Shown here: in pieces, positions 27,389-38,771 of the stretch | Layout of the letters: the number at the start of each line of letters is the position of its first letter | Position numbering within the stretch: the first letter of the stretch is position 1 | Assembly (NCBI GenBank): GCA_032622095.1 | Contig: CP136065.1 | Span: 53,811,949-53,875,948, forward strand | From: Siphonodentalium dalli | Lineage: Eukaryota; Mollusca; Scaphopoda; Gadilida; Siphonodentaliidae | Reading direction: 5' to 3' | Length of the DNA: 64,000 nucleotides | Notes under the pieces: model-generated | Seen by the model: only the letters and a program-made list of their open reading frames with translations | Told to the model about the DNA's origin: nothing | Databases searched by the model: none | Position numbers and translations under genes: made by a program

Positions 27389-29954
27389 AACTCTCCAATA
27401 ACAAGATTTCTTATTGAAACTCATTAAATACATGGCAGCAATGTGTATATGCAGGTGGCGAAGAGCTGTTGGTTCTATTACTAGTATCTCTTAAGCAACA
27501 TGACAGTCCTGTTGAGGGAGGAGGGTGGGATAGCACGGGTTGATTTTTCATGTTGTATATATATATACAGGTACGAGTATCTATTTAGTAGTCATTACTA
27601 AGCTAGGTTTATTCACTATCTTGTCCCTCTACAGAACTGTCAAGCTGCATTCTTGTTATATTTATATATCTATACTTTTTATATTTATATTATATGAATG
27701 TCACACTCTGTGTTTACACTTTTGTATATATGCTTATGCTCATGTCTGCAAATTTTGCATCTTTTAGCCATTAAAAAATTATCTATCTATCTATCTATGT
27801 AAATGTTACTGTTACAGTTGAATTATCTATCGAGGTCAATTCGGTACCAAAGTTTAATAACAAACTGACGGTAAACATAGGAAAAAGTCAGAGCATTGAA
27901 AAGTATTCTGCAAATCGCATTGTTCACGTGTTCGGAGCATGTACTGAAGGATACACATGTTTTGAAATCCCGTTCTAAATGACGTTTAGCTTTCGCGTCT
28001 GTCATGATTTCTGTCAGTCTCTTTGAAAAGCCGACGATAATCCCAACGGATGTACGTCTCTAAATTTCATTTCTACAACGACGCGGCATTTCCAACATGA
28101 CGTAACAAACCATTTCCAAATATGGAGTGCATTCCGGGCGTAGTAAATGTTTGTGAGAATCGTAGTATTTAGAAATAGTTATAAATACAACAAAACGCGA
28201 AAGAATAATTATCAGTCATGAAACCTCGAAGATGGTGTCTCCTATATTGCGATGAGTAAAATGAGTTATGGATATATCGCCTACATTCAATTGTCCAATA
28301 ATAGTTGAGTTTGACAATGCGTGGGAAACTTGTGAACACGTCATTGACCTCTCATTATGTCAATGAAATCACGCGCGTGCTTCGCCACGCTCCACTGAAA
28401 GGGAGGGAATCCCATCAATTCATAACTGATTATGAATTAGATATCCAGAGACGTAAACTATTTTAAAAAATTTGTTTAAAGAGACTGGATTTCTGTTAGA
28501 GAATAATTGTTTACGGGAACACAGTTGAAGTAACTGAGTTTGTGCTAATATTAAACCCCGTGTATGTATATACCCTTCGGCACATTTTCAAAACATGTGC
28601 CCTTCAGCACTTTTATAAGATGAGAGTGACCCCTCCAGCCTTACTTCGCGACCAGCGATGTTTGTTGACATTGTACAGCTTTGTTTACATCACAATCGTT
28701 ACAACACGCGAAATTCCGTTATTGGAGAACTATCAATGATGAGTATAAGTGCACTGGAGTCTCGAAGTGAGTCCGGAATTTGCGCAAGTGCAAATAGTGA
28801 CGAGTAATTAAGTCAAGTGTATACATCCCGATAAGTGATTGACCGCATAAGTCAATGCGGTTACACGTGTAAAGTCATAAGTCAATGCGGTCACGTGTAT
28901 AAATCATATTAAGTCAATGCGGTCACACGTGTGCGGACATGGGCGGACGGAGGTTCTTTAAATTTAAAACATAAATACAATAGCTGATCATAAATATAAT
29001 TGCAATGTGGTGTTGGTGTGAGTAGGTTTGAGGAAGTTATCTTGGATAATATGAACTACAACGTAATGACATCGATGCATGCATGGACTCGCTCTCGCTT
29101 AGAAATGATAAACTATTACACTGTCTACTTCATGATCGACACTTTCTTAACTAAATACTCTTTGACGGGAAGTGTTTATTGAACTTATTAGCTGAACATT
29201 TCCCACCAAAGGATATGAATCCTTCTGCACTTGAATTAGATTTTCTACTTTCTGTCGTCTGCTTTGTATTATACATGTACCTGAACATCCCTCCAAATAA
29301 ATAGTACACCATGCATTCAAATATATACTTAACTGATGGGAGAATCCAGAATCCATTTAGTAAAGAAAGAGTTAATTAAAACAATTCAAAGGAACTCGTA
29401 ATCTTCGTCGTTTAGTTCATGCCTATACAGTAATTTGTCGCTTTCGTCTAAACCTGGTGATAAAAATAAGTCGATAGATACATTACGTACCAATATATGC
29501 AGACTATGTGTCTCGGAAAACCTCATAGAAGCCATTGATGTTATCGTCTCAAATTAAAGGAGGGCCTTTTATTTTCTCCCACTTGGAACATTAAAGAGCT
29601 TTGTGGTCTGATGTTGATAAAAAATAAAGAGTGTTTTATCACTTTTAGCGAAAAGTTGAACACAGCCGATACAGTTCAATGACTTTGTCTTTGCTAAGTA
29701 TTTCAAGAGTCTATTGAGAGTTTTGTATGTTAGTCTTCGCTTGAAATGGTAACACAAAATATGGTATGTACCACTTCACTGTTGAAAAAGATCGATAACT
29801 AACTAACTTCGTTATCGGTATGTAATGTTAGAATATATAAACAATTTGCATATCATATTTTCGTATAGATTTAACGAACTATTTGGACCATCAGAACGCG
29901 ACAGAAGCGAGGAATTGCTGTTCCAAATTTTAGGTCTGAAGATTACAAATCGCT
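26817..29954. other. Gene-free AT-rich stretch with microsatellites
   Basis: About 3.1 kb without a supported gene. It contains an (ATT)n microsatellite at 27354-27386, a (CTAT)n run at 27780-27798 and a small minisatellite at 28847-28935. Open frames are at most 75 codons and low-complexity. A stretch near 29165-29240 is a diverged relative of 36585-36655 (both contain ttgaacttatta followed by ctgaacatttcc), marking another dispersed repeat. Confidence 0.55.
28847..28935. repeat. Three-copy minisatellite, roughly 30-bp unit
   Basis: Three copies of aagtcaatgcggt followed by (c)acacgtgt start near 28849, 28879 and 28911. Each carries an acgtg core. The spacing is uneven (30 and 32 bases). 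Confidence 0.7.
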
Positions 29955-30224
29955 TTAACCCTTTCACGACGAGAGCTGCGCTGTTGCAGCATTAAACATC
30001 ATGTGCCAGTGCATTTTCTTATATATGCGAGTCTACAAAAGGGAGCCATGCATATATAAGAGAAATCACTGGCTTACAATGTCATGGTAAATATGTTAAA
30101 TTGGGCCAATGCAATCTCTTATATATAAATGTGAGGCTCCCTATATGGTAGACTCGCATATATAAGAGAATTCATTGGCACAGGGTTTTCGCAAAATTTC
30201 AGGAAGCCCCAGTCATAAAAGGTT
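29955..30224. mobile_element. Degenerate TTAA MITE containing two hairpin modules
   Basis: It starts TTAA|CCCTTTCACGAC at 29955. The far end, near 30211-30224, reads gtcataaaaggtt, a weak inverted match, so the right boundary is soft. Inside are two copies of the window's recurring hairpin motif (gcattttcttatatatgcga and gcaatctcttatatataaat, with inverted partners), plus the flanking words gtgcca and tggcacaggg. A sister copy lies at about 31465-31735. I place it with the piggyBac-type TTAA elements by its start and content. The poor right end keeps confidence moderate. Confidence 0.55.
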
Positions 30225-31464
30225 GGGGCACATACGGTTTAGTCTAGGCTCCGTCGTCTGTCCATTAGTGCGAACATATCGTCACCTTGTAACTCTGGTA
30301 TAAACCATCGGATTTCGTGTCATTTGATACATGTATGATGGTAGCTCAGCTGGAGGGAAATGATACCCACGTGGACATACTACATCTTTCGTCCATTCAT
30401 TCTTACCATAGTTACGACCCTTGCAATTCCGTCTCCATGCGAGCATTACATCCTGTAACTCGGGTGTTATCATCGGATTTGGTTGTCCTTTGGTATATGT
30501 TGATAGCCCAACTTGGGGAATTGTCATCAATTTATTACAGGGTTCGCCCGTTCAGTCACGAAACCCAGGTGTTCATAATCGGATTTGGCTGTGTTTTATA
30601 CTAAACTGAACGTTGAGGGCATACATGTATTCCACGCTTAACGTTGCACTATATAGTCTTGTTGGCATATCTTTTGCATAGTTGCATATGCTGTCCCACA
30701 GTCTCAATGTCTTCAAGGTCTTTTGCACCTGAAATCAACAGAACAACAGCCTCGCAGTACACTAATTGTAGATTCTCAACATTCACAACTCATTTGAAAA
30801 TGCATCATGACCGAATTGCTTGAAAATCGCTCTGTGTGTTTGGTGTAGGATAGTGCACAGAACACAGCGGCACCTTAATATGTTTTTAACGAGGAGGCTG
30901 GCAACAAACACTAGAGTACATGGCAGCCCTTCTATGGCAGATGAAGTGGCCCTCGACTATAATATGAGAGAAACTTCCTTGCCAATGAGGAAAACAATAA
31001 GATTTATTGTGATGCACTCAATGGCCGGATAGGAGCTCCTATAGGTATATCCAGAATGCATCATCATTACCGCAGTTATATGGCCGAATCATCAGCATTC
31101 TTGATTTGAGAATTAAATGATATAATCATATATAATCATATAATAGGGACCGAAGGGTAATTTGAGGGTGTCCTTCACCAACACTGGACTAGATTTTCAA
31201 CAGGTAGACTTTTCATGCCTGAAACAAAACAGTTGGAAATTTCAGACCAGTTATATATAGGATATATACTTGCCTATTTTCTGTCTAATTTTCTGTCTAA
31301 TTTTGAACTCACAAGCACGACCCCTTCAGCTTTTAGGAAACGGAAGCATGGACGCTCTAATTTTTGCTTGCGTGACCAAAATTCAAAACATGTTGAAACC
31401 TCCTATTTTGAACTTCGATATCTAACCAATAAGACTTCACATCAATGAGCTCACGAGTACGATC
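30225..31464. repeat. Diverged tandem repeats (30240-30610) and gene-free sequence
   Basis: From about 30240 to 30610, phrases such as 'cttgtaactctggt', 'cctgtaactcgggt' and 'aacccaggtgtt' followed by 'atcggattt' recur roughly every 100-180 bases, indicating three decayed tandem copies. The rest, up to about 31464, shows no gene. A 77-codon frame at 31215 is unsupported. Confidence 0.45.
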
Positions 31465-31735
31465 TAATAATTTACTGCCTTTTCGTGACGGGGGCTGCGA
31501 TGGTGCAGTATTAAATATCCCGTGCCAGTATACATTCTCTTATATATTGGAGTTTCATATCGGGAACATCGCATATATAAGAGAAGCACTGGCTTACAAG
31601 GTCAAGGTAAATATTGCTAGGCTAATACATTCTCTTATATATGTGACGCTCCCTATATATGACAGACTCGCATATATAAGATTGGCACAGGGTTTTCGAA
31701 AAAATTCAGGAAGCTTCAGTCATGCCTGGAACCCC
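31465..31735. mobile_element. Second degenerate copy of the hairpin-bearing TTAA MITE
   Basis: It parallels 29955-30224 in order: a start resembling 'ccttttcgtgac', then 'ggctgcgatggtgcagtatt', 'ccgtgcca', two hairpin modules built on 'cattctcttatata' with inverted partners 'atatataagaga', then 'ggcacagggttttcg' and 'cttcagtcatg'. The TTAA start has decayed to 'ttta', so the termini are approximate. Confidence 0.5.
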
Positions 31736-32504
31736 CTACATACATAAATTGTTTGCCAGCTCTTTAAATGATTTCAAGACTGATCTCTTCCGACTACAAT
31801 ACACCGAATCAGATATAGCCGCGACCAAAGGAAGTAAAAGTGATGCCAAAAACTCCAGACGCCGTTTAAGATGCCTTTGTGTTGTATGAATGTCATGATG
31901 TTACTCGTGTTTATTGTGTGGATATATGGAGTCTGTCTCGAGTGCATGGTATCATTAGGCATGCAATCATCGACTTGTGCCTTCTGGTGGTTATGCGTTA
32001 TGCAAATATTATCTATAGTATTATTATAAGTTATGCCCTGGATCAAGTTGGTTTATTATTATCCAAAATTAGGCGTGTCTGAAGTAAGCAAAGAAGAACT
32101 AACGAATAAGAACAACTTATCGATATTGGGTACGAAGATGACACGACATTTTATATGAATTGCTATTGTCTAAATGTAGTTTTATTTCCATTTAGTATAT
32201 GTGTCCTTACTACGCGATGTGACTATCTGGTTATGGTATATATTGTGTTTGTATATATGGCCTGATATGACTTGTGGAAAAGCAGTTTATCTTACACATG
32301 ATCAGTAAGTATCGGAAGCGTGTGTAATAACTAAAAATTCCGCTTTGCACAAATAGTACAGAGATCCGGTTTTGGAATAGCCGACAGAACATGCTCGATA
32401 ATTGATCCTATACATTTACATGTATATAGCCATTTGAGCCACACGGTGTCCTGCAGCTTGCATGATATTATGGATTTCACATGCCACGGGTCTGGACTTT
32501 AATT
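31736..32504. other. Gene-free stretch
   Basis: No gene or mobile-element end recognised. Open frames are 90 codons or fewer and overlap on both strands. Confidence 0.5.
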
Positions 32505-32665
32505 ACTTCAAGCTTGATCTGAATTGATGGAGATCCCAATATGTCATTCCGATCGATGCATGGAGATTTCGAAAAGAAATGAGAATTTGTTCACGCTCAA
32601 TGAAGCAAGCAAACTTGAAAAAATGCATAATGAGTCCGTGCCTCAATGCATATCTGATATATATA
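32505..32665. repeat. Dispersed repeat, copy 1 (pair with about 33990-34160)
   Basis: The words 'cttgatctga', 'attccgatcgat', 'gaatttgttcacgctca' and 'aagcaagca' recur in the same order at about 33997-34100. It is a diverged direct repeat about 1.5 kb apart. No terminal structure is visible. Confidence 0.6.
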
Positions 32666-33015
32666 TATATTTCCATACTGAGTGTGATTATCACTAAATC
32701 CAGCATTCCGATTGGTCAGCGACCACGTGACTAGTTGCAATTATTTCTCGATAAACCTGCAAGAGGGTCATAATGACAACCATAATTACATCGGCGCGTC
32801 ATTGATTTTGGAGAAGAAGAACGCGTAATGTTTTGGGCGCATTTGCAATCGCGCAGGATTGACTTATTAAATCATCAGGTTTCAATATAAAGAGCCTCGT
32901 TTTGAAATTGTTCGTGTTAACTTTTGCCAATATAACATTGATTAAAAACACCTTTTGTGTCACGTAGTATTAATTTCTAAAACAAAGCAATTGAATGATA
33001 CATGGATAAATTGTC

Positions 33016-33708
33016 GGGTTTTACACAAGTTATGACCACTTACCTCACGGTTACATCTCCATAAAAACAGTCCACATGACAGTTAATCCTTAAATAGTTT
33101 TAATTAGTAGATGCAGGTTAATTTTCCGCTTGTGCAAACTTGTCAGTGAATACTGAAATTATTTTTGTTTCCGAATCCAATAAAATTGAACAGTAAATCG
33201 GCGTGAAATGTATCCGATTTTATGTTCCAGAATAATGTAGCACATCTCATTGTAATCTGTTATTGTTCGAACATTGTTGCCAATTGTATTTTGTAAATAA
33301 AACAGAAAATAAAATGAATTTTGATGAAAGTGTTGTCTGCAGGTGAGAGAATTTGACCGGCTTTCAAAAACACGTCACGTGACAAATGGGAAATTCCGAC
33401 CCGCCACGTGACAAATGGTACAAAAATAACTTCTCAGCTGGTTTCTGATCGGGTGCTGTGGGATATTTTGGGCTGGTTTTGTCACGATACACTTTTCGAT
33501 TTAAATACATTTACAAAAGTGGCTTTTTCGCTAAATGTATATAAATATAAGGATTAACTGTCATGTGGACTGTTTTTATGGAGATGTAACCGTGAGGTAA
33601 GTGGTCATAACTTGTATGTAAAACCTTCGGGTTTTACACAAGTTATGACCACTTACCTCACGGTTACATCTCCATAAAAACAGTCCACATGACAGTTAAT
33701 CCTTAAAT
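33016..33708. repeat. Three-copy fold-back: 78-bp sequence in direct, inverted, direct order
   Basis: A sequence running from ggttttacacaagttatgac to gacagttaatcctta occurs at about 33017-33096. It occurs inverted at about 33549-33625 and direct again at about 33630-33708. The last two copies abut with only 'ttcg' between them, so they form a long hairpin with a 4-base loop. The first two bracket about 450 bases like terminal inverted repeats. No transposase frame lies inside. Either a fold-back element or a MITE whose end was duplicated would explain it. Confidence 0.75.
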
Positions 33709-33719
33709 AAATATATATA

Positions 33720-34315
33720 TACCCCAGTACCAGTTATCGTATGGTCACATCTACAATTTCGGAGGAAGTGCATTGTGCTTTTCAAATATAATGGTAGATC
33801 GGTTCGTTCTGTGTCAATATTCGAACCCATGTTCCAACTGATATGCTTCTCAACTCTCGGCGAAAATGCTTCCTTTTTAAGGATGTCCCCTTAGCCGATG
33901 TGGTTATGTCGTGGATAAAATCGATCGCAGTCTGGGCAAGATGAGGTTGGCGCGGGTTCAAATTCAGACTGCCGGAAATCGGGACCGATTGTCAGTCTTG
34001 ATCTGAGTTGATGAACATCTCAATGTGCCATTCCGATCGATAATGCATGCCATCTCGATAAGAAATGTGAATTTGTTCACGCTCAGTAAAGCAAGCACAT
34101 GCATTTGAAGCAAAAAGCACCCATTACTGAGTCTGTACCACCATAAATCTGATATAGCTATATACGCCAGTATTAGTAATCGTATGGTCACAGATACAAC
34201 TTCGGAGGAAGTGCACTGTACTATTCCAATATAATGGTTGATCCTTTCTGAGTCAATAATAGAACCCATTTTCTGACTGATATGCTTCCCAACTCTCGGT
34301 GAAAGAGCTTCCATT
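33720..34315. repeat. Diverged direct repeat, roughly 440-bp offset, plus dispersed-repeat copy 2
   Basis: The words 'atcgtatggtcaca', 'ttcggaggaagtgca', 'ataatggt', 'gaaccca' and 'ctgatatgctt' occur in the same order at about 33736-33880 and about 34178-34312. Between them (33990-34160) sits the second copy of the repeat at 32505-32665. A 116-codon minus-strand frame spans the second copy but is not preserved in the first, so I do not call it a gene. Confidence 0.6.
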
Positions 34316-34860
34316 TTAGCTCAACTTGACGAAGTCAAGTTTGAGCTGATGCCATGGGTTTGTCGTCAGTCCGTCCATCAACAATTTCCGTTAGCACACC
34401 CTACAGGTCACATCTCTCATCCGATCGTCACCAAACTTCATATGGATCTTCGGTGTGACCTCTAGATTTGGAGACATAAATGTTTTTCGAAATTCGTTAA
34501 AAATCATGGCCACCACCAACCATCTTGGATTTCAAATTTGAATCCATCGCCGAACCCTGCTTTTATTGGAGAATTGTTTTTGATAAATTACAGGCATGTT
34601 TTTGATCACCTCTAGTAAGGAGCTATCGAATTTTAACGATTTTCGACGAAAACCATGGCCGCCGGCAGCCACCTTGGAGTTTACTCTTAAATTTGCATGA
34701 CTAAATCCTTTGGCACACCCTACAGACCGCATCACTCATCCGATCGTCACTAAACTGAAAATGAATCTTTTGTGTGACCACTAGATGGGAGCCATAAAAT
34801 TGTTCCGTATTTCATTGAAAAACATGGCCGCCAACGGCCATCTTGGATTTTACTCTTTGG
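34316..34860. repeat. Decayed tandem repeats (gtcgtc / catcttgga type)
   Basis: It begins with a hairpin-like gctcaacttgacg...caagtttgagc, then 'gtcagtccgtcc'. Two or three diverged units follow, each with 'caccctacag', 'catc-ctcatccgatcgtca', 'aaac' and, further on, 'catggccgcc' or 'catggccacc' and 'catcttgga'. Repeats of this kind are common in marine invertebrate genomes. That comparison is from memory and untested here. Confidence 0.55.
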
Positions 34861-34879
34861 CGCACCCAAGACCCCAATT

Positions 34880-34882
<3 letters not shown>

Positions 34883-34956
<74 letters not shown>
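34883..34956. repeat. (CT)n microsatellite
   Basis: 74 bases of almost pure CT with two CG interruptions. It immediately precedes the empty-site paralogue at 34957-35064. Confidence 0.95.
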
Positions 34957-34959
<3 letters not shown>

Positions 34960-35064
34960 GCTGAACTTGGCGAGGTGTTTAATTTAAGGTTGATCAAGCA
35001 AGTATAATCCAAGTCGTGCCAATCATCATCATCATCATCGTCATCATCATCATCGTCATCGTCT
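34957..35064. repeat. Empty-site paralogue of the MITE insertion at 35957, ending in (ATC)n
   Basis: This stretch, ctgaacttgg...gtgtttaatTTAAggttgatcaa...(atc)n, matches the two flanks of the MITE at 35957-36364 joined together, with a single TTAA (34984-34987) where the filled copy has a MITE between two TTAAs. It ends in an (ATC)n tract at 35021-35063, as the filled copy ends in a shorter (ATC)n at about 36402-36415. Confidence 0.85.
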
Positions 35065-35952
35065 TCTTTTTCTTCTGTTTTTGTCATCGCCCTCAACATC
35101 GGCATTGTCGCCGTAAACGCAGCAATAACGAATGAGCTATCAACGATGTGCAGGCAGCGGTAGAATGTGTTTTGCCTGTCTTATTTAGATTGAAGCCAAT
35201 TAAGATGGAAATGCACGTTTTGCATAAATACAGCCAAATATGGCAAGATATTTTCAACAAAGTGTTTCTCTGGATCTATCTGGCGAAAAAAATTGAATTT
35301 CACATATCATCCACAGGTCCCCAGAACAAATATTGACCCCATCCACAATAGTACTTAATCCTTAATAGATAGATGTCTTTCTAAGTGAAAGTATTCATAA
35401 TATTTCATGAATCAAGAAAAATTAAGTCTCCTCTCATGATCTTCAGATAAGATATCATGGATATATGATCTGCATTTTTGAAACAAATCTAATTTACAGA
35501 AGTTCGTGGTATCTGAAAACGGTGAAATTATACATATTTTCCATGCCATAAAAGTGAAGTAAATGAGATTATAATAACCAATTGGTGGTTCGATGGTTCG
35601 ATGGTTCTTAAATATTGTATCACAATAATTGCTTGTACCAAATTTCACAAATAAATTCGTGACAGATTTTGAGAAAATCCATTTGGAAATACCAGGAAAT
35701 TTTGGCCAAACGTGCATCTGACCATTAAGCATGTGGGTGGTCGGTCGCATTGTGGCAGCTTGTTAAAATAAATGTCACCACCGACTATTGTTTACAGGTT
35801 TCGCTTGACGTTGGCCGATATCTACAATCGTGTAGATTTGGCACCATGAAACCATGTGACTGTTATGGTATATAGTGTTTATCCACAGCAATACCATAGA
35901 AATACACGTTACAGGTTACCTTGTGTGGCTGAACTTTGCTTTAGTGTTTAGT
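35065..35952. other. Gene-free stretch
   Basis: About 0.9 kb without a supported gene. A 112-codon minus-strand frame at 35412-35750 has no recognisable domain, and I do not call it. From about 35920 the sequence is the left half of the repeat described at 34957-35064. Confidence 0.5.
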
Positions 35953-35956
35953 TTAA

Positions 35957-36364
35957 CCCTTTCAGTGCCAGGTCCGATTTTTGTATCAACCAATATACCC
36001 TGTGCCAATGCATTCTCTTATATATGCGAGTCGACCATAGGTCGCCTCGCATATATAAGAGAATGCATTGCCCTAACAATATTTCATCATTTGTTATTAT
36101 TTTTTACAATTTTTTACAATTTTAATAATTTTTTCTTATAATCTTTAACAGACTTATTTTGTAGGTTTAGAGCCAGGGAATCTTACGTTTTTCATGGGCA
36201 TCAAAATTATTACTATTAATACTTGGTGGTAGTTTTGAGTTATAACATGCCCCTAAGGTTTTATCCAGTTTGTTTTTAAATTCGCTATAGCATGCTTAAG
36301 CATACCCAAAAAAATCCAGACCGTAAATTAGGGCCGATGATATCGGCGTCTGGCACTGAAAGGG
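35957..36364. mobile_element. piggyBac-type MITE, 408 bp, TTAA duplication, with hairpin
   Basis: Ends: TTAA|CCCTTTCAGTGCCAG at 35953 and CTGGCACTGAAAGGG|TTAA ending 36368. TTAA target duplication plus CCC-starting inverted repeats are characteristic of piggyBac elements. Inside, 36004-36072 is the recurring hairpin (gccaatgcattctcttatat / inverted), followed by T-rich filler. Near the right end are 'gggccgatgatatcgg' and the terminal repeat. It has no coding capacity. A second member of the same family lies at 55422-55868. Confidence 0.88.
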
Positions 36365-36368
36365 TTAA

Positions 36369-37376
36369 GGTTGGTCAAGTATAGTCCAAATCGTGGCAAT
36401 TTCATCATCATCATCGTACTGATGTGATCTGGCGAATGGTTTTGATAGCGATTTCTATGCTTATTTGCGTTCTAAATTATAATATATTGTGTAATATGTG
36501 AACTACGAAGGCACTTGCTGAGCTATATGTGATCCAATTAACCTTTTTGTTTTACTAATTGCGAGTAGTTCCCTTAGGGTTGTAATTGAACTTATTATCT
36601 GAACATTTCCGCCCAATAAATCGGACTCCTTCAGTACTTGATGTTGGGTTTCTGTTATAAAAATTGGTCGGTGTGTGTATAATATATTCATTTACGGACT
36701 TATATGTTGTGGAGTCATTTCCAGAAGTGATAGAAAATGTCGCATCAAAAGAAAAATCGTTTCCTTAATATGATGTAAAATAAAGAGCGTTTATAACTAA
36801 AATTATATGAAAAAACGTGCTGCTAATTTAAGTGCAAAGTTTCTATCATTTAACTTGCTTTTTGTTTAGTACATTCAGATGAAGTGTATATATATGACGA
36901 TACAGTTACCAGGCTTCAGTGAACGATAGACTTGGCACATATATTTGATAGTTCACTCAAGTTAACTGGTGCAGACTAATTATTATGACGATTTGCCAGG
37001 GGGTATTCCATGTGATGTGCATAAAGAGGACTTCAAAGAGATAGTACCACGGGGGGAAATGGAAAAACTTATCTCGACAATGAACGCCATATGAATAAAA
37101 TATGATATTATTTCTCATCTCATTTTCAGCTAATCTTCACCTGAAGGTGGTCGCATGCAACATCACAGAAAAGTGCGTTTGACGTGCAACTAATTTGAAT
37201 GCATGTAATGAATGTTTATTAAGCGTACGCATAACATTCGATAAAAAGTAGTAAAACGCAGACCACCGTCGACGGGAATTATATGGTTTAAGGTGGCGTT
37301 TACTTGCAGTTTGTTTAAAAAATTAATACCGATGGTCGCGACGAAGTTTACAAAAGCTAAATCTACAAAATGTCTA
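36369..37376. other. Gene-free stretch
   Basis: No supported gene. It starts with the (ATC)n right flank of the MITE and includes the dispersed-repeat copy at about 36585-36655 (related to 29165-29240). Confidence 0.5.
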
Positions 37377-37805
37377 AGTGAACGTTCAGACGACCACGTA
37401 AGTGGGAAGATTTCCGTCGTAGGGAGTACATTCTTCAACAATTTTTATCAATTTTTATCAATATTTCTTACATTCTTTAACAATTTTTTATAATTTTGTT
37501 CATGTTTTGTTTCATTTTTTAACAATGCTCATGCTCACGTCAAAATCGTAGATCAAAACATAATATCAAGCACTGTTTGATTTTAGATGCGAAATCGTGG
37601 CGTATCCTTTGTTACCTCCATTTGCGACGTAATCGCAGTCGTGTGTATGTAAAAATCGTAGCTGGAAATGACCGTAGGGTTGTCAATCACGTGCATTAGG
37701 AACAACCTACGATATCATAATGTACGACGACATCGCAATCGTCTGAACAAACTATCCACAATCTCGTCGGGCCCGATTGCTCCACTTGCGATTGAATCGT
37801 GGTCA
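37377..37805. mobile_element. MITE copy 2 of the 47647-47900 family, interrupted and 3'-truncated
   Basis: It starts agtgaacgttcagacgacca, matching the left end of 47647-47900, and later matches it through 'ctcacgtcaaaatcgtag', 'aatatcaagc', 'gacgacatcgcaatcgtctg' and 'tcgtcgggcccgattgctcc'. The right terminal repeat is lost after 37804. A block corresponding to about 18 bases of the intact copy is replaced by a 100-bp T-rich patch (37427-37526) that is identical to 39061-39160. A second unmatched block occurs at about 37585-37690. Confidence 0.75.
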
Positions 37806-38294
37806 GATATAGTAATAGAAACAATGAAAATCTAGAGTAATGTAATACCACAATTCGTTTATAATCTGGAAAAATAGCTTCAGTTGTTCAACTATACCGC
37901 TCGTTTTAATTTATGTATGCTTCACACATAAACAGGGTAATATCATATACGCATTGATCGTTAAAGGGGAACTGTACACTAAATGTGCTCTATGTGCTCT
38001 ATGAGCGATTCAAACAACATGGTAATTATAATGAAAATGAGTTTATGACTCGAGTCATAAACTAATTTTCACTATATATACCATTATCAGATGAGTAGGT
38101 TTTTCCGCTCAGATGAGTTGGGTTTTCCGCTCAAAACATATAATCAAAATATGTGACTTGCGAGTGGCCTCTCTTTGAATTTCAGCAATAGGCTACATTC
38201 AGCTCCTAAAATATTACCCATTTATTAAAATTCTGTGACATTAATCTTATGAATGTTCAACTATGAGGAAGTTGTAATTTCTTCTAGCGCAACA
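37806..38294. other. Gene-free stretch with a dispersed repeat shared with 51465-51520
   Basis: The sequence near 37995-38055, containing 'ctatgagcgat', 'caaacaacatgg' and 'aattataatgaaaatga', is closely matched at 51461-51517. No gene is supported. Confidence 0.55.
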
Positions 38295-38298
38295 TTAA

Positions 38299-38767
38299 AG
38301 GTACTCAACCCGTAAAGAGGGTCCCCGTCTCAACAGATTCCAACAACAACAATCCGATCAGAGGGTCCTATATTACTATTTCTTTGGCTTTGGGGGTAAA
38401 AAATATTTGATTCGAGTCGAGGAACCCATCAAACAAAGCTCAGAGTTATTAGATATTGATTTTTCAAATTTGTTATGTTCTCGAGATCAGTACTAATAAC
38501 TGCCGTAATCTGCTCTGGATGTGTTCTCCAAATCTATTCAAACAGACAAGGATGAATAACTCTAAAATCAAGTGGTAATTTTAACGCAATTTTGATTGAG
38601 TTCTGGGCCAGATAGTATTCCCGATAATGAAAAATAATAGATTTCTAAAATCGATATCTAACAAATCTGAGCTTTGATGGGTGACTTCCTCGACTCGAAT
38701 AAAATATTTTTGACCCCCGAAGCCATTGAAATAGTAATTGAGAGGAGTTTTATCGGGTTGAGTACCT
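38299..38767. mobile_element. TTAA-flanked MITE, 469 bp, AGGTACTCAACCCG ends
   Basis: Ends: TTAA|AGGTACTCAACCCG at 38295 and CGGGTTGAGTACCT|TTAA ending 38771. The inverted similarity extends inward, imperfectly, for roughly 170 bases: left 'ttcgagtcgaggaa', 'cccatcaaa', 'ctcagagtt'; right the inverted 'ctttgatggg', 'ttcctcgactcgaa'. It has no coding capacity. The right duplication is immediately followed by a hairpin module, so the element sits at the edge of, or inside, another repeat. Confidence 0.78.
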
Positions 38768-38771
38768 TTAA

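Noticed and set aside
33905-33975. Possible third tRNA-like motif (gcgggttcaaattc)
   Set aside because: Only the B-box-like word is convincing; no A box at the right distance and no fold.
34812-35105. 97-codon minus-strand frame with poly-Asp and Arg-Glu runs
   Set aside because: It is simply the (CT)n and (ATC)n microsatellites translated.
35412-35750. 112-codon minus-strand frame
   Set aside because: Compositionally ordinary, no domain, no signals; length not exceptional for 40 kb of DNA.
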